DNA of 43,503 nt from Kitasatospora phosalacinea. GTDB taxonomy: Bacteria; Actinomycetota; Actinomycetes; Streptomycetales; Streptomycetaceae. The DNA is taken from positions 1 through 43,503 of the forward strand of contig NZ_JNYE01000110.1 in NCBI RefSeq assembly GCF_000717185.1, in the 5' to 3' direction. Below, piece by piece: positions 16,166 to 24,239 of the stretch (within the stretch, counting starts at the first letter, position 1; each line of letters opens with the position of its first letter). The notes below the pieces were generated by a model, which was not told the DNA's origin, did not search any database, and saw only the letters and a program-made list of their open reading frames with translations. Position numbers and translations under genes: made by a program.

Positions 16166-17316
16166 ACGGCCCGGCTCGGCACGCCGTCCCGCCGGCCTCC
16201 GGGGCCTGGCGGGACGGCGACCCGGTCGGCGGGCGGCGCTGGTTCGCGCTGCCCGGGCCGCTCGCCCTGGAGGCGGGCGGCACCCTGCCCGGGGCCCGGC
16301 TGGCGTACCAGACCTGGGGCTCGCCGCGGCCGGACGGCTCCAACGCGGTGCTGGTGCTGCACGCGCTGACCGGCGACAGCCACCTCACCGGCCCGGCCGG
16401 GCCCGGGCACCCGACGGCGGGCTGGTGGGCGGAACTGGTCGGACCGGGGCGGGCTATGGACACCGACCGCTGGTTCGTGGTCGCGCCGAACGTGCTCGGC
16501 GGCTGCCAGGGCTCCACCGGGCCGTCCTCGGCCGCGCCGGACGGGCGGCCCTGGGGCAGCAGGTTCCCGTTCCTCACCCAGCGCGACCAGGTCGCCGCCG
16601 AGGTGCTGCTCGCCGACGCCCTCGGGATCGACCGCTGGGCGCTGGTGGTCGGCGGGTCGATGGGCGGGATGCGGGCGCTGGAGTGGGCGGTGGCCCACCC
16701 GCGGCGGGTCGGGGCGCTGCTGGTGCTGGCCACCGCGGCGGCCGCCTCGGCCGAGCAGATCGCGCACGCCTCCGCGCAGTTGCACGCGATCCGCGCGGAC
16801 CGGGGGTGGCACGGCGGCGACTACCACCACCTGCCCCCGGGCCGCGGACCGCACCGGGGCCTGGGCCTGGCCCGCCGCCTGGCCCAGATCACCTACCGCA
16901 GCGAGCCCGAGCTCGCCGCCCGCTTCGGCCGCACCCCGCAGCGCGGCGAACACCCCTGGCGGGGCGGGCGGTTCGCCGTCGAGTCGTACCTCGACCACCA
17001 CGCCGCGAAGCTCGCCCACCGCTTCGACGCGGGCAGCTACGTCGTCCTCAACGAGGCCATGAACGCGCACGACCTCGGCCGCGGCCGGGGCGGCACCGCC
17101 GCGGCACTGCGCCGGGCCGCCGTCCCGGCGCTGGTCGCCGCGGTCGACTCCGACCGGCTCTACCCGCCCCGGCAGCAGGCCGAACTGGCCGCCCTGCTGC
17201 CGGACGCCGACGCGCTGCGGGTGCTCTCCTCGCCGTACGGCCACGACGGGTTCCTGCTGGAGAGCGCGCAGGTGGCGCCGCTGCTCGCCGAACTGCTGCC
17301 GAGCGCACGCCGCTGA
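16162..17316 (+). CDS. metX: Homoserine O-acetyltransferase
   Basis: Alpha/beta-hydrolase enzyme that transfers acetyl from acetyl-CoA to homoserine, supplying the substrate of MetY. Catalytic residues are visible: nucleophile Ser166 in GGSMGGMRALEWA, Asp331 in VDSDRLYPP and His361 in PYGHDGF. Other family marks are LVLHALTGDSH and WFVVAPNVLGGCQGSTGPSS. No ATG, GTG or TTG is in frame before the homology begins. The best start is CTG 16162, in a CTGA overlap with the metY stop and with GAAGGG six bases upstream, giving 384 residues, normal for the family. The start codon is therefore unusual. Function is firm; start is inferred. Confidence 0.9.
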   Translation: MNGPARHAVPPASGAWRDGDPVGGRRWFALPGPLALEAGGTLPGARLAYQTWGSPRPDGSNAVLVLHALTGDSHLTGPAGPGHPTAGWWAELVGPGRAMDTDRWFVVAPNVLGGCQGSTGPSSAAPDGRPWGSRFPFLTQRDQVAAEVLLADALGIDRWALVVGGSMGGMRALEWAVAHPRRVGALLVLATAAAASAEQIAHASAQLHAIRADRGWHGGDYHHLPPGRGPHRGLGLARRLAQITYRSEPELAARFGRTPQRGEHPWRGGRFAVESYLDHHAAKLAHRFDAGSYVVLNEAMNAHDLGRGRGGTAAALRRAAVPALVAAVDSDRLYPPRQQAELAALLPDADALRVLSSPYGHDGFLLESAQVAPLLAELLPSARR

Positions 17317-17330
17317 CCCGGCCTTCCTAC

Positions 17331-17430
17331 CGGTCGGACGGTCCTGCTGCTCAGACGGTCCTGCCGGTCGGACGGTCCTGCCGGTCGGACGGTCCTCCTG
17401 CTCGGGGCCGTCCTCCTGCTCGGGCCGTCA
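17331..17430. repeat. Tandem 17-bp repeat between convergent genes
   Basis: About five to six copies of CGGTCGGACGGTCCTGC, first four at 17331-17398 and degenerate copies to 17430. It fills the gap between metX and the DUF350 gene and reaches the latter's stop codon. Confidence 0.8.
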
Positions 17431-17850
17431 GGCGATCGAGGCGGCCACGATCGCGGCGGCGGCCAGGTTGCAACTGGCCGACACCCACACCGCCGGGTGC
17501 GGCTCGGTGGAGACCAGGATCGCGCCGAGCCGCCCGGGGGTGAGCAGGTCGAGCAGCCAGAACGCGAGCGCCATCAGCAGCAGGCCGAGGACGCCGAAGC
17601 ACAGGGTGGACAGCAGGCCCTTGCCGAAGTCCTCGTAGGTGTACCGGATCGCGGTGTACACGATGCCGCCGACGCCGAGCAGCGCCGAGCTGAGCAGCAC
17701 GGCAGCGTTGCGGTTGCCCTCGGCCCAGATCAGCCGCCCGAGCTTGCCCGGTGTGAGGACGTCGATCAGCAGGTAGCCGAGCAGCAGCAGGAGCAGGCCG
17801 ACCAGGCCGTAGACCGCGGCCGCACCGAGGCCGTGGAGTATGTCGTTCAT
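17428..17850 (-). CDS. DUF350 membrane protein
   Basis: A 140-residue integral membrane protein with four hydrophobic helices arranged as two repeats (YGLVGLLLLLLGYLLIDVLTP-type segment near residues 14-35, and LLLMALAFWLLDLLTPGRLG later), the pattern of DUF350/UPF0719. The repeated L(I/L)D(V/L)LTPG(K/R)LG motif follows helices one and three. In E. coli the relative YjfL is next to YjfM and the ATP-grasp ligase YjfC. Here it is divergent, with a 149-bp gap, from a lipoprotein and a YjfC/YgiC-like ligase, so a shared function is likely. ATG 17850 begins the clear N-terminus. Its biochemical activity is unknown. Confidence 0.85.
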   Translation of the reverse strand: MNDILHGLGAAAVYGLVGLLLLLLGYLLIDVLTPGKLGRLIWAEGNRNAAVLLSSALLGVGGIVYTAIRYTYEDFGKGLLSTLCFGVLGLLLMALAFWLLDLLTPGRLGAILVSTEPHPAVWVSASCNLAAAAIVAASIA

Positions 17851-17999
17851 CTGCGGGGGCTCCCGGGGGTCGGTCGGACGGCCGTGCGGGCCGCAGCCGT
17901 GGTCAAGGATCGGCAAAAGATATCCCATTCCCCTGGCGTCACGTCAGTTTCCCGGGGCACCTCCCCTATCATTCGGCGGCACGCGTACGATGATCCGCC

Positions 18000-18338
18000 A
18001 TGACACCGCCGCCTCCTCCCACCAGCGAACCCGACCGGTCGACGCCGGGTTCCCGCCGCCGCTCGGGCTTCGTCGCCCTGGGAATGGTCGGCACCCTCGC
18101 CCTGACCCTCTCCGGCTGCTCCTCGTCCACCAAGACGCCCAGCCGCTGCGTCGACCCGGGCACCCTCAAGGTCCTCGACGCGCACTCCTGCTCGGCGGGC
18201 GGCTCGGGCGCGGGCCAGTGGTACTACTGCGGCTACGGCACCACCACCGCCAGCGGCGGCACCTTCAGCAAGTCGGCCGCCAAGCGCGGCGGCTTCGGCT
18301 GCCCCAAGGGCAGCAGCAGCGGCTCGGGCGGGGGCTGA
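18000..18338 (+). CDS. Small Cys/Gly-rich lipoprotein, DUF1190-like
   Basis: A 112-residue precursor with a basic N-region, hydrophobic helix and lipobox LSGC, giving lipidation at Cys40. The mature part has four more cysteines (50, 64, 77, 101), tyrosines (WYYCGYG) and a Gly/Ser-rich tail that contains KRGGFG. The E. coli proteins YgiB and YjfM (DUF1190) also precede a YgiC/YjfC ligase and, as I recall, carry an RGGFG-type C-terminal stretch; that parallel is what suggests the family. It is directly followed, four bases after its stop, by the ATP-grasp gene. The tail may be the site modified by that ligase; this is inference. Confidence 0.7.
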   Translation: MTPPPPPTSEPDRSTPGSRRRSGFVALGMVGTLALTLSGCSSSTKTPSRCVDPGTLKVLDAHSCSAGGSGAGQWYYCGYGTTTASGGTFSKSAAKRGGFGCPKGSSSGSGGG

Positions 18339-18342
18339 CCCC

Positions 18343-19572
18343 GTGCGCCGCCACACCATCACCCCGCGCCCCGACTGGCTGGCCACCGTCGAGTCCCAGG
18401 GCCTCGTCTACGCGATGTGCTCCGACCCCTGCAACCAGGGCGGCCCGCACGCCTACTGGGACGAGAGCGCCTACTACGAGTTCTCGCTGCCCGAGGTCGA
18501 GGCCCTGGAGGAGGTCGTCGAGGAGCTCCACGAACTCTCGCTGGCCGCCGCCGAGCACGTGGTGCGCACCGGCCGCTTCGCCGACTTCGGCATCACCGAC
18601 CCGCGCCTGGCCGCCGTCGTCGCCGAGTCCTGGCGGCGCCGCGACGAACAGCCCAGCGTGTACGGCCGCTTCGACCTCGCCTACGACGGCACCGGCCCCG
18701 CCAAGCTCTTCGAGTACAACGCCGACACCCCGACCTCGCTGATCGAGGCCGCCGGGCCGCAGTGGTTCTGGATGGAGGAGCGCTTCCCCGAGGCCGACCA
18801 GTGGAACTCGCTGCACGAGCGGCTGATCGACTCCTGGGCCGGCCAGAAGCACCTCCTGCCGCCCGGCCCCGTCCACTTCGCCCACTCCCGCGGCGACACC
18901 GAGGGTGAGGACTGGCTCACCACCCTCTACCTGCAGGAGTGCGCCGAGCAGGCCGGCCTGCAGACGATCGGCATCGCGATGGAGGACATCGGCTGGGACG
19001 AGCTGTCCGGCCGCTTCGTCGACCTGGAGCACCGCTTCATCCGCTCCGCGTTCAAGCTCTACCCCTGGGAGTGGCTGGTCGACGACGAGTTCGCCGACCA
19101 CCTGCTGAACGCCATCGACCTCGGCGGCAGCACCGGCTCCACCCTGTGGATCGAGCCCGCCTGGAAGATGCTGCTCTCCAACAAGGCCCTGCTCGCCGTC
19201 CTGTGGGAGCTCAACCCGGGCCACCCCAACCTGCTGCCCGCCTACCTCGACGGCCCGCGCGAACTCGCCGACCCCGACGGCCCCGGCTACGCGGCCAAGC
19301 CGCTGCTCGGCCGGGAGGGCGCCGGCATCCGCATCATCGAACCCGACGGCCACCAGACCCGGCTCGCCGACTGGGCCGGCGACCCCGACCGCTACGGCGC
19401 CGAGGGCTACTGCTACCAGCAGTACCACCCGCTGCCCGACTTCGACGGCAACCGCCCCGTCCTCGGCACCTGGGTCGTCGACGGCGAGTCCGCCGGCCTG
19501 GGCATCCGCGAGACGGACGACAGCCCCATCACCCACCAGGGCGCCCGCTTCCTCCCTCACCTGATCCGCTGA
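18343..19572 (+). CDS. Glutathionylspermidine synthase-like ATP-grasp ligase (YgiC/YjfC type)
   Basis: A 409-residue cytosolic ligase of the glutathionylspermidine synthase C-terminal family. Family marks are YGRFDLAYDGTGPAKLFEYN and ADTPTSLIEAAGPQWFWMEE (acid/ATP region), WNSLHERLIDSW, and the late ATP-grasp segment YAAKPLLGREGAGIRI with YCYQQYHPLPDFDG. Such enzymes join a carboxylate to an amine using ATP. The amidase half of true GspS is absent, as in YgiC and YjfC. GTG 18343 lies four bases after the lipoprotein stop, so both are co-translated. The substrate is unknown; the neighbouring lipoprotein tail is the obvious candidate. The stop codon is inside a perfect 17-bp duplication. Confidence 0.88.
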   Translation: MRRHTITPRPDWLATVESQGLVYAMCSDPCNQGGPHAYWDESAYYEFSLPEVEALEEVVEELHELSLAAAEHVVRTGRFADFGITDPRLAAVVAESWRRRDEQPSVYGRFDLAYDGTGPAKLFEYNADTPTSLIEAAGPQWFWMEERFPEADQWNSLHERLIDSWAGQKHLLPPGPVHFAHSRGDTEGEDWLTTLYLQECAEQAGLQTIGIAMEDIGWDELSGRFVDLEHRFIRSAFKLYPWEWLVDDEFADHLLNAIDLGGSTGSTLWIEPAWKMLLSNKALLAVLWELNPGHPNLLPAYLDGPRELADPDGPGYAAKPLLGREGAGIRIIEPDGHQTRLADWAGDPDRYGAEGYCYQQYHPLPDFDGNRPVLGTWVVDGESAGLGIRETDDSPITHQGARFLPHLIR

Positions 19573-19630
19573 GCCACCTGATCCGCTGAGCCGCCGGGCC
19601 GCCGGGCCGCCGGGCCGCCGGGCCGTCAGG
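19558..19630. repeat. 17-bp duplication over the stop codon plus octamer repeat
   Basis: CACCTGATCCGCTGAGC occurs at 19558-19574 and again at 19575-19591, duplicating the stop codon of the ATP-grasp gene. Four copies of CCGCCGGG follow at 19591-19622, with a degenerate fifth. Confidence 0.85.
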
Positions 19631-19652
19631 CCCTGACCGGGCCCGCTGGACC

Positions 19653-19937
19653 TCACCCGTCCAGGGAGGCCGGGCGGCCCCCGTACGACCGCTGCGCCGG
19701 GATCCGCACGAGCGGACCGTCCGCGGACAGCGGTTCCAGGCCCCGCTGCCGACCGGGCAGCGGGCCGCTCCCCGTCGGCACCGGGTACCGGGGGGTGATC
19801 CGCGCCAGCGAGGCCAGCCGGGCGCGGCTGGTCTGCCGCTCCCCCCGCCCCCGACAGCGGGCCCGGCCGTCGGCCGACGCGTCCGGGGCGGTGAAGTGCT
19901 CGGCGGCGTAACGGCGGAAGAGTTCACGGCGGGTCAT
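19653..19937 (-). CDS. Arg-rich small protein, paralogue A
   Basis: A 94-residue basic protein beginning MTRRELFRRYAAEHFTAPDA, then an Arg-rich segment (RARCRGRGERQTSRARLASL) and a longer unique tail. ATG 19937 has GGAGG five bases upstream, a strong site. Its N-terminus matches the 52-residue protein encoded divergently at 20191 (MTRRE-FR-YA--HFTA and ERQT-RA-L--L), so the two are paralogues. I do not recognise the family. The basic character suggests nucleic-acid binding or interaction with an acidic partner, which is inference only. It shares a mirror-like promoter region with the other copy. Confidence 0.65.
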   Translation of the reverse strand: MTRRELFRRYAAEHFTAPDASADGRARCRGRGERQTSRARLASLARITPRYPVPTGSGPLPGRQRGLEPLSADGPLVRIPAQRSYGGRPASLDG

Positions 19938-20018
19938 CGAAACCTCCTGGGCGGCCGGGGCCGGCTGGCTGCCGTCATCGGGAACACCCCAAGCAAAGCC
20001 CCGCCGCCGCGGACCGAA

Positions 20019-20125
20019 CAATGCGTATCCCCTACCCAACATCCGCGCCGAACCCTGGGTATCCCCCGCCCCTGCCCGGCCACTACCCACCCTTCGCCCA
20101 CCGCGATGGGTACCACTACGCATTG
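20019..20125. promoter_or_regulatory. Mirror-symmetric divergent control region
   Basis: Two copies of TACCCA-N17-TGGGTA lie at 20033-20061 and 20084-20112. Outside them are CAATGCGTA (20019-20027) and its complement TACGCATTG (20117-20125). All pairs are centred at about 20072, between two divergent paralogous genes starting at 19937 and 20191. The arrangement looks like a double operator serving both promoters. Confidence 0.65.
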
Positions 20126-20190
20126 ATCACCGCACTCCCCCACCGATTAGCTGGTACCCGTTCCCTCCCACCCTCGCCCCGGAGGTCCGG

Positions 20191-20349
20191 ATGACCCGCC
20201 GCGAACGCTTCCGCCTGTACGCCAGCGCGCACTTCACCGCCCTCGCCGACCAGCCCGCGGCCGATCGGCGCCGCGGCACCGTCGAACGCCAGACCCGCCG
20301 CGCCACCCTCTCCCGGCTCTCCCGGCTCGCCCACCACCCCCGCCCCTGA
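20191..20349 (+). CDS. Arg-rich small protein, paralogue B (52 residues)
   Basis: MTRRERFRLYASAHFTALAD starts a 52-residue basic protein that ends RLSRLAHHPRP. GGAGG lies six bases before the ATG, so translation is likely. About half of the residues are shared with the divergent 94-residue protein in the aligned part, including the opening MTRRE, FR, HFTA and ERQT-R. It lacks the longer tail of that protein. The next gene begins 14 bases downstream and is probably in the same operon. Family and function are unknown. Confidence 0.65.
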   Translation: MTRRERFRLYASAHFTALADQPAADRRRGTVERQTRRATLSRLSRLAHHPRP

Positions 20350-20363
20350 CCCAGGCCGCCACC

Positions 20364-20630
20364 ATGACCCTCACCGCCACCGTCCCGACCCCCGCCCCGA
20401 CCCCCGCCCCGCGGTTCCTCCTCGCGACGCACCTCCCGCTCTGGCTGGTCACCATGCCCACCAGCAGCCCCACCGGCGCCCGTGGCGAGCAGACCTTCGC
20501 CGTCCGCGCCCTCACCCACGGCGAGGCCCTCACCACGGCCGCCGCCACCGCGCACGCCCACCCGGCCCTCCGCCACCGCCGCGGCGCCCGCATCGACACC
20601 ACCGCCGCCCGCGCCACCCTCCACCACTGA
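20364..20630 (+). CDS. Small hypothetical protein downstream of paralogue B
   Basis: An 88-residue frame with a Thr/Pro/Ala-rich start (TATVPTPAPTPAP), a hydrophobic patch (FLLATHLPLWLVTMP) and a His/Ala/Thr-rich end. There is no clear signal peptide or membrane helix. ATG 20364 follows the 52-residue gene by 14 bases, which suggests an operon. The ribosome site is weak (CCAGGCCGCC). Its stop codon lies inside a 13-bp tandem repeat. No family is recognised and it could be non-coding. Confidence 0.45.
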   Translation: MTLTATVPTPAPTPAPRFLLATHLPLWLVTMPTSSPTGARGEQTFAVRALTHGEALTTAAATAHAHPALRHRRGARIDTTAARATLHH

Positions 20631-20670
20631 CCTCCGCCACTGACCTCCACCACTGACCTCCACCACTGAC
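20621..20670. repeat. Tandem 13-bp repeat over a stop codon
   Basis: CCACCACTGACCT in about 3.8 copies (20621-20633, 20634-20646, 20647-20659, 20660-20670), one base differing in the second. The first copy contains the stop of the preceding gene. Confidence 0.85.
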
Positions 20671-20953
20671 AGCGAGGATGTCCGTGAGCGGTTCCCCGGG
20701 AAGGTCCGCCCCGTCCACCCGCCAAACCGGAACACCCCAGCAGCGCGGTGTGTCGGTGTGTCAACGCACCGACGCCGCGAGGCAGATGAAGGCACCGGTC
20801 ATCACCGCGCCGGAAGAACTGCGGCCCGCGCTGCGGGGCCGCGCCGACCCTGCTCGGGCTGAACCGCCGGTCCGGCCCGATCGGCCGTCACCCCGCTGCA
20901 GCCCGGTGCAACCCGGTGGGGGCGGCCCTGCCGGGTGTCCGCCCCGGGGCCCG
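20671..20953. other. Non-coding stretch between convergent genes
   Basis: Convergent gap between the small-protein operon and the LuxR gene. Some frames are open by chance only. I see no RNA gene and no strong hairpin. Confidence 0.5.
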
Positions 20954-23845
20954 TCAGCCCTCGCTCTCGGCGAGCGCCTCCGCCACCTCCTTCCGCCCCA
21001 CTCCCAGTTTCCGCAGCACACTGGCCACGTGGTGCTCGACCGTACGCGGTGACAGGAACAGGGCCTGCGCGATGTCCTGGTTGCTGACGCCCTGCCCCAC
21101 CAGCTCCGCCACCTGCCGCTCGCGCGGCGAGAGCGCCTCGCCGTAGCCCCGCCGCCCCGGCGAGGCCATCCGCCCCAGCCCCAAGTCCCGCCGGACGTGC
21201 TGGCAGCGGGCCGCGTCGGAGGTCGCCCCCAGGGTGGTGTAGGTGGCTTCGGCGGCGGCCAGCCGCTCCGCCGCGGTCTGCGGGTCCCGGTCCGCGAGCG
21301 CCCGTGCCAGCCGTTCCTCCGCCCTCGCGGCCTCGTAGGGGCGGCCGATGTTCCGCCAGGCGTCCCGTGCCTGGCGGTAGGACTCGATCGCACCGCCCGG
21401 GTCCGTGCCGTCCAGCAGGACGCCGCGCGCCTGGTGGAGCCCCGCCTGCGCAGCGGGCGCGTCCAGCCCGTCGAGTGCCTCCGCGGCCTCTTCGGTGAGG
21501 TGCCGGGCCGCACCCTCGTCTCCGGTGCCCCGCGCGACTTCCACGGCGATCGGCAACAGCTCCCCGCCGCGGGCCCACGCCCCGGCCTGGCGCAGGATCG
21601 TGACGGCGGGCCCCAGCACGACGGCGGCGGCCTCCGCACCGTGCTCCGCCAGTTCCACCGCGCCCAGCCCGGCGGCGGCCCTGATCGCCGCGGTGACCTG
21701 CGACTCCCGCTCCCCGTACCTGGCGGCGGACTCGAACTCGGCCCGGGCCACCGCCAGCCTGCCCCGCGAGGCGGCCATCCGCCCGAACAGCATGGCGCGC
21801 TCGACCCGGGCCATCGCCACGTCCGGGTACTCGGTGCCGAGTGCCTCGAACCGTTCCTCCAGCCCCTGCCAGCGCCCGGCCAGGCCGTCGAGGCGTAGCA
21901 GGCCGATCCGGCTGTAGCACTCCAGGTAGGAGATCGCGGCCTGCCGGGCCAGGGCGCGGCTCTCGGTGAGCAGCCGTCCGGCCCGCTGGTCGTGGCCGGT
22001 CTCCATGGCGATGTCGCCGACGTTGAACAGGGCCCGGGTGGTCTGCCGAACGAGTTCGGGGCTGGAGGCGTCGCGCGGCAGCCGGTCGAGTTCGGGCCAC
22101 AGCTCGGGGTCGCCCTCGCGGGCCTGGAAGGTGAGCCGGGTGGCGCGGTAAGCGGCGGCGACCTCCTCGTCGGGTTCGATCTCCAGGGCTGCGGCGGCTT
22201 TGGCCATCCTTTCCCAGGCGGCTGATCCCTCGCCGTCGCGTTCGTTCATGGCGAGCGCGACCAGGGCCCGGGCGGCGCGGGCGGGCCGTTCTGCGATGAG
22301 TTCGTCGGCGGCCTGCTCGATCAGCGCGAAGCCGTCCCGGTCGCCGCCCTGGACCGCCACCCTCAGCCCGAGGGTCAGCCGGACCTCCCCGCGGTCGGCG
22401 ACCGGCAGCCGGGGGTCGGCGATGATGTCGGCCAGTACGTCGGTGCTGGCGGCGTCGTAGGCGGCGTTCGCGGCGAGCCCGGCCAGTGCCCGGGCGGCCC
22501 GTCCGCGACGTTCGGGGGCGAGGTCGGTCTCGGCGAGCAGTTCGCGCAGCAACGCCCCGGCCGCCGCGGTGTCGCCCTGTTCTCCGGCCTGTTCGGCTGC
22601 GGCTTCGGCGGCCTGCTGCCAGGCGTCCCGGTCGCCGAGGGCGAGGGTGTGGGCGGCGATCCGGGCGAGCGGCTGCGGTTGCCTGGTGCGCAGCGCCTCG
22701 ATGGCCCGGCGGTGCAACGCGGACCGGGTCGGGCCCGGTATCCGCCGGTACGCCACCTGTCGGGCGGGCTCCCATCGGAACGCGTACCGGGCCGGGGCGG
22801 GCTCGTCCAGCACGGCTGCGTGCAGGGCCTCCACCAGGCCGGAGGAGACCTGGTCGGCGGGCAGCGCGGAGACCTCGGCGATCAGTTCCTCGCCGGCGGG
22901 CTCGTCCAGCACGGCGGCCGTCTCGGTGACCGCCCGCGCCTGCGCGCCGAGGCCCGCCAGCCGTTCGGTCACGGCGTCCCGCAGGCCTCGCGCCAGGTCC
23001 GCCCCGGCCAGGGCCGCGACAGGGTCCGCCCGTCGGCCGTCCTCGCGCAGGAACGCCAGGTCCTCGACGATCCCGGCCGGGAGCCCTCCGGAGCGTTCGT
23101 GCAGCAGGGCGGCGAGCGCGGACGCGGTACCGGCCGCGGGGCCCGCGGCCGGGCCGCTCGCGCTGCTGCCGAGGAGTGCTCGGGCCAGGTCCAGCACCTC
23201 CGCCCGCTCCAGGGGGCCGACCCGGAGCAAGCCGCCCGCGGTTCCGGGCGGACAGCGGTAGGCGGCTCCCAGCACGGACGCTCCGTCCGCCAGTTCCTCC
23301 GCCCGGTAGGTCACCACCAGCGACAGGCCTGGGTGCGGGTCCCTCGCCAGTAGCAGCAGCAGTTCCCTGGTCGCCCGATCGGCCCACTGGGCGTCCTCGA
23401 CCAGCAGCACCACTTCGCCCAGCGCGTCGAGCAGTGCCCGCAGGCCCTGGACCAGCCGGTACCGCTCGTCGTCCCCCGCCGCGGCGACGTCCTCCGGCAG
23501 CAGATCGGCCAGGTCGGGGAGCCGCGTCCGGAGCGCACCGGTGCTCGGGGGCAGCTGGTCCGCGGCCGCCAGCAGCGGGCGGCTGCGCCGCAGCGCGTCC
23601 AGCAGCGGGCCGTAGGGTGCCGGCGCGGCGACCGGGTGGCACCGGCCGGTCAGCACCCGCTCCTGCGGCACCCCGGACTCCGCCAGTGCCCGCCCGACCA
23701 GCGCGGACTTCCCGACCCCGGCGTCGCCCTCCACCAGCACCACCGCCGGAGCGGACCGCAGTGCCTCCACCAGCCACGCCACTTCGCGCCGCCGCCCGAC
23801 GAACCCCGGCACCCCACCGGCCCGCCCCGTCACCGCAGGCCCCAT
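20954..23845 (-). CDS. Large LuxR-family regulator with AAA ATPase (LAL type)
   Basis: A 963-residue transcription regulator of the LAL group (MalT-like). The N-terminus has GFVGRRREVAWLVEALR, then Walker A GDAGVGKSA at residues 40-48 and Walker B EVVLLVEDAQWAD near 140. A long helical TPR-like middle follows. The C-terminus is a LuxR helix-turn-helix with LSPRERQVAELVGQGVSNQD and LFLSPRTVEHHVASVLRKLG. Such proteins switch on secondary metabolism or sugar genes when ATP and an inducer bind. ATG 23845 is chosen because GFVGRRRE follows soon; the ribosome site is weak and a few upstream codons are possible. No obvious target operon is adjacent. Confidence 0.9.
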   Translation of the reverse strand: MGPAVTGRAGGVPGFVGRRREVAWLVEALRSAPAVVLVEGDAGVGKSALVGRALAESGVPQERVLTGRCHPVAAPAPYGPLLDALRRSRPLLAAADQLPPSTGALRTRLPDLADLLPEDVAAAGDDERYRLVQGLRALLDALGEVVLLVEDAQWADRATRELLLLLARDPHPGLSLVVTYRAEELADGASVLGAAYRCPPGTAGGLLRVGPLERAEVLDLARALLGSSASGPAAGPAAGTASALAALLHERSGGLPAGIVEDLAFLREDGRRADPVAALAGADLARGLRDAVTERLAGLGAQARAVTETAAVLDEPAGEELIAEVSALPADQVSSGLVEALHAAVLDEPAPARYAFRWEPARQVAYRRIPGPTRSALHRRAIEALRTRQPQPLARIAAHTLALGDRDAWQQAAEAAAEQAGEQGDTAAAGALLRELLAETDLAPERRGRAARALAGLAANAAYDAASTDVLADIIADPRLPVADRGEVRLTLGLRVAVQGGDRDGFALIEQAADELIAERPARAARALVALAMNERDGEGSAAWERMAKAAAALEIEPDEEVAAAYRATRLTFQAREGDPELWPELDRLPRDASSPELVRQTTRALFNVGDIAMETGHDQRAGRLLTESRALARQAAISYLECYSRIGLLRLDGLAGRWQGLEERFEALGTEYPDVAMARVERAMLFGRMAASRGRLAVARAEFESAARYGERESQVTAAIRAAAGLGAVELAEHGAEAAAVVLGPAVTILRQAGAWARGGELLPIAVEVARGTGDEGAARHLTEEAAEALDGLDAPAAQAGLHQARGVLLDGTDPGGAIESYRQARDAWRNIGRPYEAARAEERLARALADRDPQTAAERLAAAEATYTTLGATSDAARCQHVRRDLGLGRMASPGRRGYGEALSPRERQVAELVGQGVSNQDIAQALFLSPRTVEHHVASVLRKLGVGRKEVAEALAESEG

Positions 23846-24239
23846 CCGCACACCCGACCCGACCGCACCAACCGGCGAGAGCACGTACGTTCCATGAGCC
23901 CCATCATGCCGTGCCACCCTGACGCCCCGAACCCCGACCACCGGCCTCCTTCCCTCCGACGTCTCCACCCAGGTCACCCTGACACCGAAACCCCACACCA
24001 TCCCCTCCAGGCCCCGGCCGCCCGGAGCCGTTTTCCCGCCCCGTCAGCACGGTTCCTGACGGGATTCCCTGGCACCTGCACGACTCCCTCCTCACCCCCG
24101 CACCCCGCCTCCGGGAGCCTCTCCTCCCGCTGTCGCACCAGGCCCTCGCCACCGCGCCGTGTTGCGGGCCGGGTCGCTCCCTGGCGAGCATGAAGAAACT
24201 GCGTGTGACCTCACCCGAGTGACGAGGACAGGTGCTGTC
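23846..24239. other. Divergent promoter region of LuxR and DUF5709 genes
   Basis: About 390 bp without a convincing gene. A perfect hairpin, CCCGTCAG-N8-CTGACGGG, is at 24040-24063 and could be an operator or the end of a short RNA. Promoters for both flanking genes must lie here; I cannot place them. Confidence 0.45.

Noticed and set aside
20671..20953. Small gene at 20678
   Set aside because: Low-complexity text, no ribosome site, overlaps the antisense end of the LuxR gene.
20802..23777. 991-codon minus-strand frame
   Set aside because: Alternative frame of the LuxR gene; only the 20954-23845 frame has Walker and LuxR motifs.
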